NCBI RefSeq assembly: GCF_001483135.1
Contig: NZ_LNAL01000005.1
Span: 186,001-250,000, forward strand
DNA: 64,000 bases
DNA from: Solirubrum puertoriconensis
GTDB taxonomy: Bacteria > Bacteroidota > Bacteroidia > Cytophagales > Hymenobacteraceae
Direction: 5' to 3'
The notes under the pieces are model-generated. The model searched no databases, was not told where the DNA came from, and saw only the letters and a program-made list of their open reading frames with translations. Both the position numbers and the translations under genes were made by a program. Positions 34,608 through 43,445 of the stretch are shown piece after piece. How positions within the stretch are numbered: position 1 is the stretch's first letter; every line of letters begins with the position of its first letter.

Positions 34608-35321
34608 ATGAAATTCGTTGTTCTTTTCCTGGCGGTAGTAGCCGCTTACCTGGTGGGCCTGCCCACGGCCGCCGCCCACGCCGTTTGGATTGAAAGCGCG
34701 GCCAAGGCAACCAAAAACAAGGCCCACGAGGTGAAAATCATCTACGGCGACTACGCCGAGGGCGCCATCGAGCCAACAGCCAAGTGGTACTCCGACCTGA
34801 AAACGCTGGAAGTGTGGGTGGTGAGCCCCTCGCAGCAGAAAACCAAGCTGACGCTGACCGACGCCGGCACCCACCTGACGGCCTCCTTCCTGCCCGAGGC
34901 CGACGGCCTGTACTACGTAACCACCGTGCACGCCACCAAAGAGCTGGGCGGCACCACCAAGTACGAGTTTTCGTCGGTAGCGCCGGTGCTGGTAGGCAGC
35001 GCCCCGCCCGCGCTGGCGGCGCCGGCTTCGCCGCTGGCCATTGTGGCCGCGCCCAAAGCCTACAAAGCAGGCGCGCCAGTGGAGGCGCAGGTGTGGAAAG
35101 CGGGCCAGCCTTTTAAAAATGGCAAGGTGGAGCTGATGTCGCCCGAAGGCTGGGTGAAAACCGTGAAAACCGACGCCGACGGCAAAGTGGTGTTTACGCC
35201 CAAACTCAAAGGCACCTACGTGCTGGAAGCCTCCGACTACCAGGAGCAAGCCGGCGAGTGGCACCAGAAACCCTACACGCATTTCTGGCAGGGCTCCACT
35301 ACCCGCATTCTCATCAACTAA
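34608..35321 (+). CDS. DUF4198 (NikM-like) periplasmic metal-binding protein
   Basis: 237 residues. Signal peptide cleavage after PTAAA would leave a mature N-terminus beginning with histidine (HAVWIE), as in DUF4198/NikM-type proteins where that histidine is suspected to bind metal. The rest is beta-sandwich, with a C-terminal carboxypeptidase-regulatory-like segment (KVELMSPEGWVKTVKTDADG). DUF4198 genes accompany iron, nickel or cobalt receptors. Here it may handle metal released in the periplasm. Confidence 0.8.
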   Translation: MKFVVLFLAVVAAYLVGLPTAAAHAVWIESAAKATKNKAHEVKIIYGDYAEGAIEPTAKWYSDLKTLEVWVVSPSQQKTKLTLTDAGTHLTASFLPEADGLYYVTTVHATKELGGTTKYEFSSVAPVLVGSAPPALAAPASPLAIVAAPKAYKAGAPVEAQVWKAGQPFKNGKVELMSPEGWVKTVKTDADGKVVFTPKLKGTYVLEASDYQEQAGEWHQKPYTHFWQGSTTRILIN

Positions 35322-35346
35322 CTCCGCCAAGCACGCTTCACAACCC

Positions 35347-35673
35347 ATGATCAGCACCCTTTTTCTGCTGCAGCTGCTGGCGTTTCGGCTGTGGTACCTG
35401 GCTTCGCCGCAGGCAAAGCTGCAGCCGGTAGGCTATGCCGCCTACGCCTTGCAAAACCCGCAGCAGGCCCGGGCGGTGGGCACGCTGCTGGCCGCCGCTA
35501 CTGCCGTGGCCCTAGGTATGCACTGGGGCTGGATGACCGGCCTGAGTGCCTGGCTGGTGGGGCTGATGGGCGTGGGCGGCCTGGTGGTAGCCTTGGCGCC
35601 TTTCCGCTACTTCGGCGTGTACTCGGTGCTGGCTCTGTACGGCGTTTTCCTGGGCCTGGAAATCCTTTTCTGA
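35347..35673 (+). CDS. Small membrane protein, DUF3325-like
   Basis: 108 residues with three to four hydrophobic helices and the pattern GWMTGLSAWLVGL, then LAPFRYF. Size, topology and position next to a DUF3649-like and a PepSY gene resemble the DUF3325 proteins of proteobacterial siderophore-reductase operons. It starts 25 bp after the DUF4198 gene and ends 3 bp before the next. Function unknown. Confidence 0.72.
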   Translation: MISTLFLLQLLAFRLWYLASPQAKLQPVGYAAYALQNPQQARAVGTLLAAATAVALGMHWGWMTGLSAWLVGLMGVGGLVVALAPFRYFGVYSVLALYGVFLGLEILF

Positions 35674-35676
35674 GCT

Positions 35677-35955
35677 ATGCCCGCCAACAAGAAATACCTG
35701 ACCAAGTCGCCCTGGCTTCGCTTTTCCAAAATCATGGCCGGCACGGTGGGCGGCTACGCGGTAACGATGAGCCTGCACTTGCTGCTGGCCAAAATATTTC
35801 CGCGCGAAAACGTGGTGGCCACGGCGTTTTTCACGGGCTACCTCCTGTGGGTGTTGCTGCTGCTGTGGGCCTTTCTGGCCAAAAACACCTGGCAGGTTTG
35901 GCTTACCTACCTAGGGCTGACGGTGCTGTTCTTCCTGCCTTACCTGATTTCGTAG
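35677..35955 (+). CDS. Small membrane protein, DUF3649-like
   Basis: 92 residues with three transmembrane helices (SKIMAGTVGGYAVTMSLHLL, TAFFTGYLLWVLLLLWAF, WLTYLGLTVLFFLPYL). The GGYA after a basic N-terminus and the WAF-A..TW.VW stretch match what is known of DUF3649, a companion of PepSY siderophore reductases. It begins 3 bp after the previous gene and ends 4 bp before the PepSY gene. Family call is by eye. Confidence 0.72.
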   Translation: MPANKKYLTKSPWLRFSKIMAGTVGGYAVTMSLHLLLAKIFPRENVVATAFFTGYLLWVLLLLWAFLAKNTWQVWLTYLGLTVLFFLPYLIS

Positions 35956-35959
35956 CTTC

Positions 35960-37657
35960 ATGGACAACCGGAAGTACAACATCTACTTTCACACCCATAC
36001 CGTCAGCGGCATTATCGTGTGCGTACTGCTGTACGTGGTGTTCTTTGCTGGCTCATTTGCCTTCTTCAAGGACGACCTCGCCGCCTGGCAGAAGAACAGC
36101 TCGTACGTGGCCAACCGCGCCACCACGCAGCGCAATTTCAACGGGCTGCTCGATTCGCTGGCCAAGCACCACAACCTGCGCGGGCGCGACATTGAGTTCT
36201 TCCTGAACAGAATCGGCATGGCGGGCTACGTATCGATGCTGCCCTCGAACGACAGCCTCGTGCGCAAGGCCGCCGCGCAAGCCCTTGCCAAGGCCAAAAC
36301 CCAATCCGCCGCCGAAAAGCAGAAGCACGGCCGGGGGCGCGGCCGCGGCAAAGGCGGCGACGCGGCTTATTTCTCGTACGATTTTGCCCAGCGAAAAGCC
36401 GTGGAGTACGAGAAGGGCTACGACATGGGCGAGTTTATGTACCGGCTCCACTTTCTGGCCCCGCTCAACGCCATCCCGCTTCCCATCAACCTAGGGGCGC
36501 CGTTTGGCTACCTGCTGGCCGGCATCGTGTCGTTTATCTTCCTCTTTGCCCTGGTTACGGGCCTGCTGCTGCACTGGAATAAAATCGTTTCCAACTTCTT
36601 CACCTTCCGGCCCTGGAGCAAGTGGAAAACCGTGTGGACGGACCTGCACACCGCCTTGGGTGTGCTGCAGTTTCCGTTTCAGCTCCTCTTTGCCATTACG
36701 GGCATCGTGCTTATCGTCAACTCGGTGCTGCTGGCTCCCTTTGCCAGGTTGGCCTACAACGGCGAGAGTGAGCAGCTGTACGCCGACCTGCAAACCACCG
36801 ACAATACCAAGTACGAATACAGCTACACGCCCTTAGGTGCCCCGTTCGACCTGAACCGGCTGGTGGCGCAGGTAGAGCATAAATGGGCCGGCAGCGAGCT
36901 GACGCGCGTATTCATCCGTAACTACCAGGATGCCAACATGCACGTTATCGTGCTGGCGGCCCCACCTGCCAAGGCCAGCTTTTCGGGCACCGGCAAGCTG
37001 GTTTACCGCGTGCGCGACCAGCACATTCTCCGCGAAGCCATGCCCACCGAGCACTCTACCTACGTGAGCAAGGTGCGCAGCCTGATCTACCACCTGCACT
37101 TCGGCGATTTTGGCGGCCGGCCGCTGCGCCTCATGTATTTCGTGCTGGGCGCAATGGGCTGCGTGGTGATTATTTCGGGCATTCTGATTTGGCTGGTAGC
37201 GCGCGACAAGACCAGCACCCCCGCCCGGGAGCGGGCGTTCAACTTCTGGACGGCCAACATTTTTTTGGCCATCAGCCTGAGCATGCTGCCCGTTACGGCC
37301 TTCACCATGATTGCCCTGCTGTTCGTCGGCAGCCCGGAGCAGTCGGATATCTTCCGGCTGTACTTCTACTCATGGCTGGCCCTAGGTGCCTACTTCATTG
37401 TCCGCCAAAACATTACCCTCACCAACCGCCAAACCCTGATGCTCTCGGCGGGGCTGTGCCTGCTGCTGCCCCTGCTCGATGGCGTGGTGCGCAACAACTG
37501 GTTCTGGAACACCTACGCCAAGGGGCAGTTCGATATTTTGTTTGTCGACCTGCTGTTTCTGGGTCTGGGCGGCATCAGCTCTGCTGTGCTCCTTCGGGTG
37601 AGGAAACGTCAAGCCGCACCGGCAGCTCCGCTGGTAACCGCAGCTGCCGGGGGGTGA
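35960..37657 (+). CDS. PepSY-associated inner-membrane protein (XusC/FoxB-like siderophore-iron reductase)
   Basis: 565 residues. A PepSY_TM architecture: one helix at residues 12-35, a large periplasmic loop, a helix pair near 180-205 and 235-260, a second periplasmic loop, then several helices to the end. Conserved histidines (FHTHTVSG near the start, RLHFLAPL, DLHTALG, YHLHFGDFGG) are candidate heme ligands. The role is reductive release of iron from siderophores at the inner membrane. The first loop carries an unusual HGRGRGRGKGG insertion near residue 125. It is the last gene of the uptake operon. Confidence 0.87.
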   Translation: MDNRKYNIYFHTHTVSGIIVCVLLYVVFFAGSFAFFKDDLAAWQKNSSYVANRATTQRNFNGLLDSLAKHHNLRGRDIEFFLNRIGMAGYVSMLPSNDSLVRKAAAQALAKAKTQSAAEKQKHGRGRGRGKGGDAAYFSYDFAQRKAVEYEKGYDMGEFMYRLHFLAPLNAIPLPINLGAPFGYLLAGIVSFIFLFALVTGLLLHWNKIVSNFFTFRPWSKWKTVWTDLHTALGVLQFPFQLLFAITGIVLIVNSVLLAPFARLAYNGESEQLYADLQTTDNTKYEYSYTPLGAPFDLNRLVAQVEHKWAGSELTRVFIRNYQDANMHVIVLAAPPAKASFSGTGKLVYRVRDQHILREAMPTEHSTYVSKVRSLIYHLHFGDFGGRPLRLMYFVLGAMGCVVIISGILIWLVARDKTSTPARERAFNFWTANIFLAISLSMLPVTAFTMIALLFVGSPEQSDIFRLYFYSWLALGAYFIVRQNITLTNRQTLMLSAGLCLLLPLLDGVVRNNWFWNTYAKGQFDILFVDLLFLGLGGISSAVLLRVRKRQAAPAAPLVTAAAGG

Positions 37658-37690
37658 TCAGCTACCCACAGGTAGGGATTCTGGCGCACC

Positions 37691-39181
37691 CTACCCGTGC
37701 CGGCTCGTCTCCGGGCCGGGAAAGCTACGGGCGTAGGCCGCTTCAATCTCGCTTACCTCCGCTTCCGTCAGCTGCTCAAACTCCCGCTCCCGGGCCCGCT
37801 GGGAAAGCCGCCCTCCGTTCTGCTCCAGAAAGCGCACAAGCAAAGCCACCAGCCGGTCCGGCAACTGAAAGTGCTCGTCCAGCCAGCTTTTCAACTGGTC
37901 GTACTGCTGCAGGTAGGCTACCTCGGCGGGAATGGTGTGCTCGAGCGTGTACGCCACGCAGCGAAACAGAAACTCCGTCTGTGCCGTGGCGTCGAAGTAG
38001 CGGTAGTAGTCGCTCGTGTCGGCGAGCACCTCCACGTTGTGGTCGGGTGTGTTGCGCCAGGAGATAAACTCCAGCAGCGGGTGGGAGTAGCTTTCCAGCA
38101 CCCGGCGGTAATCGTCCAGGTGCTCGAGAATAGCCGCCGACACCGGGAAGATGATGCCCTGCGGGGTAAACCGCAGCTTGGCCAGCAGGTGGTGAATCAG
38201 GTAGCGGTGCACCCGGCCGTTGCCGTCCACGAAGGGGTGAATAAACACGAAGCCGAAGGCCACCGCCGCCGCCGTCAGCACCGGGTGAAAGCCCGCGTGC
38301 TCGAGCTGCGCGGCCGTCGCCAGCAGCCCCTCCATCAGGCTGTCCAGGTCCTGCCAGCGGGCGGAGATGTGGTCCGGCAGCGGCTCGCCCGTGCTGCGGT
38401 CGTGCTCGCCCACGAAGCCGCCCTCGGTGCGGTAGCCCAGGCGCACGAAGCGGCTGTTTTCAATGACGATCTGCTGCAGGCGCAGCAGCTCCTCCTTGCT
38501 CAGCGGCTGCTGCCCCGCCTGCCCGATGGCCCGGCCCCAGCGCACCGCCCGGGTGGAAGTGGGGTTTTCCCCCTCAATGGTAAAGGAGGCTTTGGAATCC
38601 TTGAGCAGCAGAAAGGCCGAGGTGCGCAGCAGCACGTCTTTGTGAATGCCCCGGACAACCCGGCTGGCCTGTTCGCTTAGGTTCCGCGCCAGAAACTCCT
38701 CCAGGACCGGCGTCTTGTGCACCAGCGGGCAGAAGCCCACCGTGCCGGGCAGGTTGTTTCGGATGCGGTGGCGGCCGGAGGCTGGGCCGCTGGCCGCCGC
38801 GTACTGCAGCTTGTCGCTGAGCAGCGGCGCGTAGTTGCCCTCCCGCAGGTCGGGCACGGCCAGCGAACGGCCCATCAGCCACTCGTAGAGAAACCACACC
38901 CGGCGCGCGTACTGGCCCAGCGGCTCCCGGCGTATCCACTCCTCCCAGGTGGCCGCGGGCACCCGCTCAAACAGCTTCTTGAAGAACAGCAGGTCGACGC
39001 CCTCGTACTTCAGCGCGAAGGTCAGCTGGCCCGGCAGGGAGTCCTCCGGCGCGTGACGGGGGGTTAGCACCCGCCAGCCCTCAGTCTGGTACTGCCGGTG
39101 CTTGCGGCTGATGAGCGCCAGCTGCCGCGGCACGGGCACGGGCAGCTGCAGCCCCTCGATCAGGGCGCCGTAGCCGACCAA
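37691..39181 (-). CDS. Fic-family protein (class II, with N-terminal inhibitory motif)
   Basis: 496 residues from a TTG at 39181. The frame stays open to 39367, but that part would overlap the esterase gene and contains repeated GTGAAAA boxes, so it is read as promoter. The catalytic loop HPFVDGNGRVHR fits HxFx(D/E)GNGRxxR for AMP transfer from ATP. SFTIEG upstream fits the (S/T)xxxE(G/N) inhibitory helix that blocks ATP gamma-phosphate binding. It is expected to AMPylate, or reverse the modification of, an unknown protein. No antitoxin gene is adjacent. Confidence 0.85.
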   Translation of the reverse strand: MVGYGALIEGLQLPVPVPRQLALISRKHRQYQTEGWRVLTPRHAPEDSLPGQLTFALKYEGVDLLFFKKLFERVPAATWEEWIRREPLGQYARRVWFLYEWLMGRSLAVPDLREGNYAPLLSDKLQYAAASGPASGRHRIRNNLPGTVGFCPLVHKTPVLEEFLARNLSEQASRVVRGIHKDVLLRTSAFLLLKDSKASFTIEGENPTSTRAVRWGRAIGQAGQQPLSKEELLRLQQIVIENSRFVRLGYRTEGGFVGEHDRSTGEPLPDHISARWQDLDSLMEGLLATAAQLEHAGFHPVLTAAAVAFGFVFIHPFVDGNGRVHRYLIHHLLAKLRFTPQGIIFPVSAAILEHLDDYRRVLESYSHPLLEFISWRNTPDHNVEVLADTSDYYRYFDATAQTEFLFRCVAYTLEHTIPAEVAYLQQYDQLKSWLDEHFQLPDRLVALLVRFLEQNGGRLSQRAREREFEQLTEAEVSEIEAAYARSFPGPETSRHG

Positions 39182-39208
39182 CTGCCCCGGCTCCGGGGCC
39201 GTGCGGCC

Positions 39209-39265
39209 GTGAAAAACACTTACTTCCCGTGAAAAGCTGTTATAATCCGCCAACTCTGGTGAAAA
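39209..39265 (-). promoter_or_regulatory. Three phased GTGAAAA repeats upstream of fic
   Basis: GTGAAAA occurs at 39209-39215, 39229-39235 and 39259-39265, with starts 20 and 30 bp apart, so all lie on one face of the helix. They occupy the 125-bp gap between the fic start and the esterase stop. An operator for an unknown regulator is the simplest reading. Confidence 0.45.
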
Positions 39266-39306
39266 TCGTTTGCCAAAGATGCGGATTTCACCCCATCGCT
39301 CCAAGG

Positions 39307-40038
39307 CTAGGGCCGGCCGGGGGGCTGCTCGGACGGCTGCCGCAGCAAGGGCTGCAGGGTTTGCCACACGGTGCGGGCAATAATGCGGTGCCCCTCGGCG
39401 GTGGGGTGAATACCGTCGCGCTGGTTGAAGCGGGCCACCCCGCCCACGCCCTCGAGCAGAAAGGGAATCAGCGTCAACTCGTTTTTCGAGGCCAGCTCTA
39501 CGTACAGCTGCTTGAACTCCCGGGCGTAGTCCTCGCCCAGGTTGGGCGGGATCTGCATGCCCGCCAGCACGATGCGGGCGCCGGGGCTTAGCTGCCGCAC
39601 CGTGTCGATAATGGCCTGCAGGTTACGACGGGTAGCGCTCAGGGGCAGGCCCCGCAGCCCGTCGTTGCCGCCGAGCTCCAGCACGAACACCGCCACCGGC
39701 CGGCGCAAAACCCAGCCAACGCGGCTGCGCCCGCCGGCCGTGGTTTCCCCGCTTAGGCCGGCGTTAACCACCGAATAGCCCAGCCCCGCCGAATCAATCT
39801 TCTGCCCCACCAGGGCGGGAAAGGCCTGCTCGGGCTCCACGCCCAGGCCGGCGGTCAGGCTGTTGCCGAAAAACAGCACCGTGTTGCTGGCCGGGCGGGG
39901 GGGCGCGGCCTGATTTGCGGAGCCGGTTGTGGCCGGGGGCGGCGCCTGCGCCGTCTCCGCGGAGTTGCCCCCGCAGCCGGTCAGCAGCAGAAAACTTAAG
40001 CTAAGCAGCAAACCAAACCGGGTCGGGCGGATTTTCAT
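39307..40038 (-). CDS. GDSL/SGNH lysophospholipase-arylesterase lipoprotein (TesA type)
   Basis: 243 residues from the ATG at 40038. A lipobox (LLTGC, near residue 20) indicates a lipoprotein. Catalytic blocks are FFGNSLTAGLG (Ser), NAGLSGETTAGG, ELGGNDGLRG and DGIHPTAEGH (Asp, His). It is divergent from ybbA-ybbP-type genes, an arrangement shared with E. coli tesA. The lipoprotein form differs from soluble periplasmic TesA. Confidence 0.9.
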   Translation of the reverse strand: MKIRPTRFGLLLSLSFLLLTGCGGNSAETAQAPPPATTGSANQAAPPRPASNTVLFFGNSLTAGLGVEPEQAFPALVGQKIDSAGLGYSVVNAGLSGETTAGGRSRVGWVLRRPVAVFVLELGGNDGLRGLPLSATRRNLQAIIDTVRQLSPGARIVLAGMQIPPNLGEDYAREFKQLYVELASKNELTLIPFLLEGVGGVARFNQRDGIHPTAEGHRIIARTVWQTLQPLLRQPSEQPPGRP

Positions 40039-40182
40039 GGGCAAAACATTTACTTCAACAAAGTGCGTAACGGCCTAAGGTACGCGTTGGGTTTAAGCGT
40101 CAGCCCTAACACTGCCTTGCCGGTCCCGTATCGCCCGGTCCCAGGTTCCGGGGCCTGCACCCTGAGTCCAAACCCCAAGCCC

Positions 40183-40878
40183 GTGCTCAAAGTCGAAAAC
40201 CTAACCAAAACCTACCGCAGCGGCGGCCGCGAGCTCACCGTGCTCTCGGACGTGAGCTTCGAGCTGCAGGCCGGCGACACTTTCGCCATCGTGGGCCCCT
40301 CGGGCAGCGGCAAAACCACCCTGCTGGGCTTGTGCGCCGGCCTGGACCGGGCCAGCCGCGGCAGCGTATGGCTGAGCGGCATCCGCCTCGACGAGCTCAG
40401 CGAGGACGAGCGCGCCGCCGTGCGCAACGAGCACGTGGGCTTTATCTTCCAGAACTTCCAGCTGCTGCCCACCCTCACGGCCCTGGAAAACGTGCTGGTG
40501 CCCCTGGAGCTGCGCGGGGTGCGCGGCGGGGCAAAAACCGCGCTGGCGCTGCTGGAGCGGGTGGGCCTGGGCGGCCGCGGGCACCACTACCCCGCCCAGC
40601 TTTCCGGCGGGGAGCAGCAGCGCGTATCGCTGGCCCGGGCCTTTGCCAATGAGCCCCGCATTTTGTTTGCCGACGAGCCCACCGGCAACCTCGACGCCGA
40701 CACGAGCGAGCGGGTCGTGGAGCTGCTCTTCGCCCTTAACCGCGAGGCAGGCACCACCCTGGTGCTGGTCACCCACGACCTGGAGCTCGCCGCCCGCACG
40801 GGCCGGGTAGTGCGCCTGCGCGGCGGGGCGTTGGTGTCCGATTCGCTAACCGAGGCGGCCGCCGCCCCGCCGCGGTGA
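40183..40878 (+). CDS. ABC transporter ATP-binding protein, YbbA/LolD type
   Basis: 231 residues from a GTG at 40183, close to E. coli YbbA; an upstream GTG at 40063 would leave no promoter room between the divergent genes. Walker A is GPSGSGKT, signature LSGGEQQR, Walker B ILFADEPTGNLD, H-loop VTHDLELA. The ATPase energises the neighbouring FtsX-like permease. The stop overlaps the permease GTG start by four bases. Confidence 0.9.
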   Translation: MLKVENLTKTYRSGGRELTVLSDVSFELQAGDTFAIVGPSGSGKTTLLGLCAGLDRASRGSVWLSGIRLDELSEDERAAVRNEHVGFIFQNFQLLPTLTALENVLVPLELRGVRGGAKTALALLERVGLGGRGHHYPAQLSGGEQQRVSLARAFANEPRILFADEPTGNLDADTSERVVELLFALNREAGTTLVLVTHDLELAARTGRVVRLRGGALVSDSLTEAAAAPPR

Positions 40879-43439
40879 GCGCGGCCCCGCAAACCCGGCC
40901 GGGGCTGGGCTGGCTGCTGCGCATGGCCTGGCGGGACAGCCGCCGCTCCCGCGGCCGCCTGCTGCTCTTTTTGTCGGCCATCGTGCTGGGCATCGCCGCG
41001 CTGGTGGCCATCAACGGCTTCGGCGACAACCTGGCCCGCAGCATCGACGAGCAGGCCCGGGAGCTGGTGGGCGCCGACCTGGTGCTGTCCGCCCCCCAGC
41101 CGTTTACCGCGCCGCTGAGCCCGGCCTTGGGCCGGCGGGTGCGCGCCCGCAGCGAGGAAGTAGCCTTTGCTTCCCTGGTGCAGTTTCCCCGGGGCGAGGG
41201 CGTGCGCCTGGCGCAGGTGCGGGCGCTCACGGGCGGCTTCCCCTACTACGGGGACTGGCTCGTGGAACCTAGGGAAGCTGTGGCCGCTTTCCGCCGGGCT
41301 GGAAGCGAGCAGCGGCTGGCCTTGGTGGACGACGCGCTGCTGCTGCAGTTCAACGCGCGGGTGGGCGACTCCATCAAGGTTGGGCGGCTGCGGTTTCTCA
41401 TCGCCGGCCGGGTGACGAAGACGCCCGGGCAGTCGGGGCTCAACGCCGCCCTTGCGCCCACCGTGTTTATTCCGCGCTCCTGGCTTGCCGCCACCGGGCT
41501 GCAGCAGCGCGGCAGCCGCCTGCAGTACCGCCAGTACTTTCAGCTTAGCGCCGGCACCCCGGTCGACCGGCTGCTTCGACCCCTGCAGAGCCGCCTGGAC
41601 GAGGCCGGCATCGACGCCGACACGGTCAGCGACCGGCAGCGGCAAACCGGCCGGGCCTTCGGGGATTTAACCCGCTTTCTGAGCCTGGTGGCCTTCGTGG
41701 CCCTGCTGCTGGGCTGCGTGGGCGTGGCCAGCGCCGTTAACCTGTACGTGCGTGACAAGATTGCCGCGGTGGCCGTGCTGCGCTGTTTAGGCGCCTCCGG
41801 GCGGCAGGCCCTGCTGATTTACCTTTTGCAAACCGCGGTGATGGGCTTGCTCGGCGCCGCGCTCGGGGCCGCGCTGGGCACCGGGCTGCAGTGGCTGCTG
41901 CCCCGCTTGCTGGCCGACTTCCTGCCCGTGGGCATTCGCATTACCGTGTCCTGGCCGGCGGTCCTGCAGGGCCTGCTTTCCGGGCTGCTCGTCGCGGTGC
42001 TGTTCGCCCTGCTGCCCCTGCTGGCAATCCGCCGGGTGTCGCCCCTGCGCACGCTGCGCGGGCCGGTTGAGGAAGAGGGGCGCCGCGCACCGGACCCCCT
42101 GTGGCTGGGCGTGTACGGGCTGATTGGGCTGCTGCTGCTGGGCTTTGCCTACTGGCAAACCCGGGAAATCAAGCTGGCCCTGGGCTTCGTGGGCGGACTG
42201 CTGCTGGCCTTCGGCGCCCTGGCCGGGCTGGCCGCCGCGCTGCGCTACCTGGTGCGCCGCCACCTGCCCACGGGGGGCTCCTTCGTGCTGCGGCAGGGCC
42301 TGGCCAACCTGTACCGCCCCAACAACCAAACTATCACCCTCACCGTGGCCGTGGGCCTGGGCGTGCTGCTGCTGGCCGTGCTATTCCTCCTGCAGGGTTT
42401 GCTGCTGGGCCGGGTAGAGCTGGCCGGCGGCGGGCGCCAGCCCAACCTGGTGCTCTTCGACATTCAGCCGGGGCAGCGCGCGGGCGTGCAGGCCCTGCTG
42501 CGGGAGCAGCGCCTGCCCGTGCTGCAGCAGGTGCCGGTCGTAACCATGCGCCTGCAGGCCATCAACCACCGCCCGGCATCGTTCTACCAGCAGGACAGCA
42601 GCCGGGGCGTGCCGCGCTGGGCGTTTCGCCGGGAGTACCGGGTAACCTACCGCAACACCTTGATCAGCTCGGAAAAGCTGGCCGCGGGCCGGCCCCCCAC
42701 CCTGGAGGCGGACGGGCGGCCGCGCATCTCCCTGGAGGAGGGCTTTTTCCGCCGGCTTAAGCTCCAGCTCGGCGACACGCTCACCTTCAACGTGCAGGGC
42801 CTGCCCCTGGAAACCATCGTGAGCGGCACCCGCACGGTGGACTGGACCCGGGTGCAAACCAACTTCATCGTCTTGTTTCCGGCCGGGGTGCTGGAGCCCG
42901 CCCCGCAGTTTTACGTGCTCATGAGCCGGGTGCCGGACAACGCCGCCCTGGGCGCAGTGCAGCGGGCGTTGGTGCAGCGCTTTCCCAACGTGTCGGCCAT
43001 CGACCTGGCGCTTATCCTGCGCACGGTGGACGACATCCTGGACCGGATCGCGGTAGTAATCCGCTTTATGGCCTTCTTCAGCATGGGCACGGGCCTGCTC
43101 GTGCTGGCCAGTGCCGTGGTCGTGAGCCGCTACCAGCGGGCCCGGGAAAGCGTGCTGCTGCGCACGCTGGGCGCCGCGCGGCGGCAGGTGCTGCTCATCA
43201 CCCTGGTGGAGTACGCCGTGCTGGGCTGGCTGGCCGCGCTGACCGGGCTGCTGCTGGCGGGCGTTGCCGGCTGGGCCCTGGCCTACTGGGTGTTTGAGGT
43301 GCCCTTCCGCCCCGACCCGCTGCCCCTGCTGGCCCTGGCCCTGACGACCACCCTGCTCACGGTCATCATCGGCCTGCTCAACTCCCGGGCCGTGCTCACG
43401 CGGCCCCCGCTGGAAGTGCTGCGCAGCGAGGCGGTGTAG
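40875..43439 (+). CDS. FtsX-like ABC permease, YbbP type
   Basis: 854 residues. A helix near residues 35-55 is followed by an extracytoplasmic MacB/PCD domain, then two FtsX-type blocks of three helices around residues 270-400 and 730-850. A central four-helix region lies near 415-520. This ten-helix layout is that of YbbP. The partner ATPase gene overlaps it and a TesA-type lipase gene is divergent. Such transporters are thought to move lipids or lipid-modified molecules out of the inner membrane; the substrate is not known. One of only two CCTAGG sites in the 37.7-64 kb segment lies here (41268). Confidence 0.9.
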   Translation: MSAAPQTRPGLGWLLRMAWRDSRRSRGRLLLFLSAIVLGIAALVAINGFGDNLARSIDEQARELVGADLVLSAPQPFTAPLSPALGRRVRARSEEVAFASLVQFPRGEGVRLAQVRALTGGFPYYGDWLVEPREAVAAFRRAGSEQRLALVDDALLLQFNARVGDSIKVGRLRFLIAGRVTKTPGQSGLNAALAPTVFIPRSWLAATGLQQRGSRLQYRQYFQLSAGTPVDRLLRPLQSRLDEAGIDADTVSDRQRQTGRAFGDLTRFLSLVAFVALLLGCVGVASAVNLYVRDKIAAVAVLRCLGASGRQALLIYLLQTAVMGLLGAALGAALGTGLQWLLPRLLADFLPVGIRITVSWPAVLQGLLSGLLVAVLFALLPLLAIRRVSPLRTLRGPVEEEGRRAPDPLWLGVYGLIGLLLLGFAYWQTREIKLALGFVGGLLLAFGALAGLAAALRYLVRRHLPTGGSFVLRQGLANLYRPNNQTITLTVAVGLGVLLLAVLFLLQGLLLGRVELAGGGRQPNLVLFDIQPGQRAGVQALLREQRLPVLQQVPVVTMRLQAINHRPASFYQQDSSRGVPRWAFRREYRVTYRNTLISSEKLAAGRPPTLEADGRPRISLEEGFFRRLKLQLGDTLTFNVQGLPLETIVSGTRTVDWTRVQTNFIVLFPAGVLEPAPQFYVLMSRVPDNAALGAVQRALVQRFPNVSAIDLALILRTVDDILDRIAVVIRFMAFFSMGTGLLVLASAVVVSRYQRARESVLLRTLGAARRQVLLITLVEYAVLGWLAALTGLLLAGVAGWALAYWVFEVPFRPDPLPLLALALTTTLLTVIIGLLNSRAVLTRPPLEVLRSEAV

Positions 43440-43445
43440 GCACCG

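Noticed and set aside
37671-37695. GGTAGGG/CCCTACC hairpin as terminator between the PepSY and Fic genes
   Set aside because: Stem of only 7 bp, no T tract, and it includes the Fic stop codon; too weak to annotate.
39182-39367. Longer N-terminus for the Fic protein
   Set aside because: It would overlap the esterase gene by about 60 bp, start at GTG and translate the GTGAAAA repeats; family similarity begins at LVGYGALIE.
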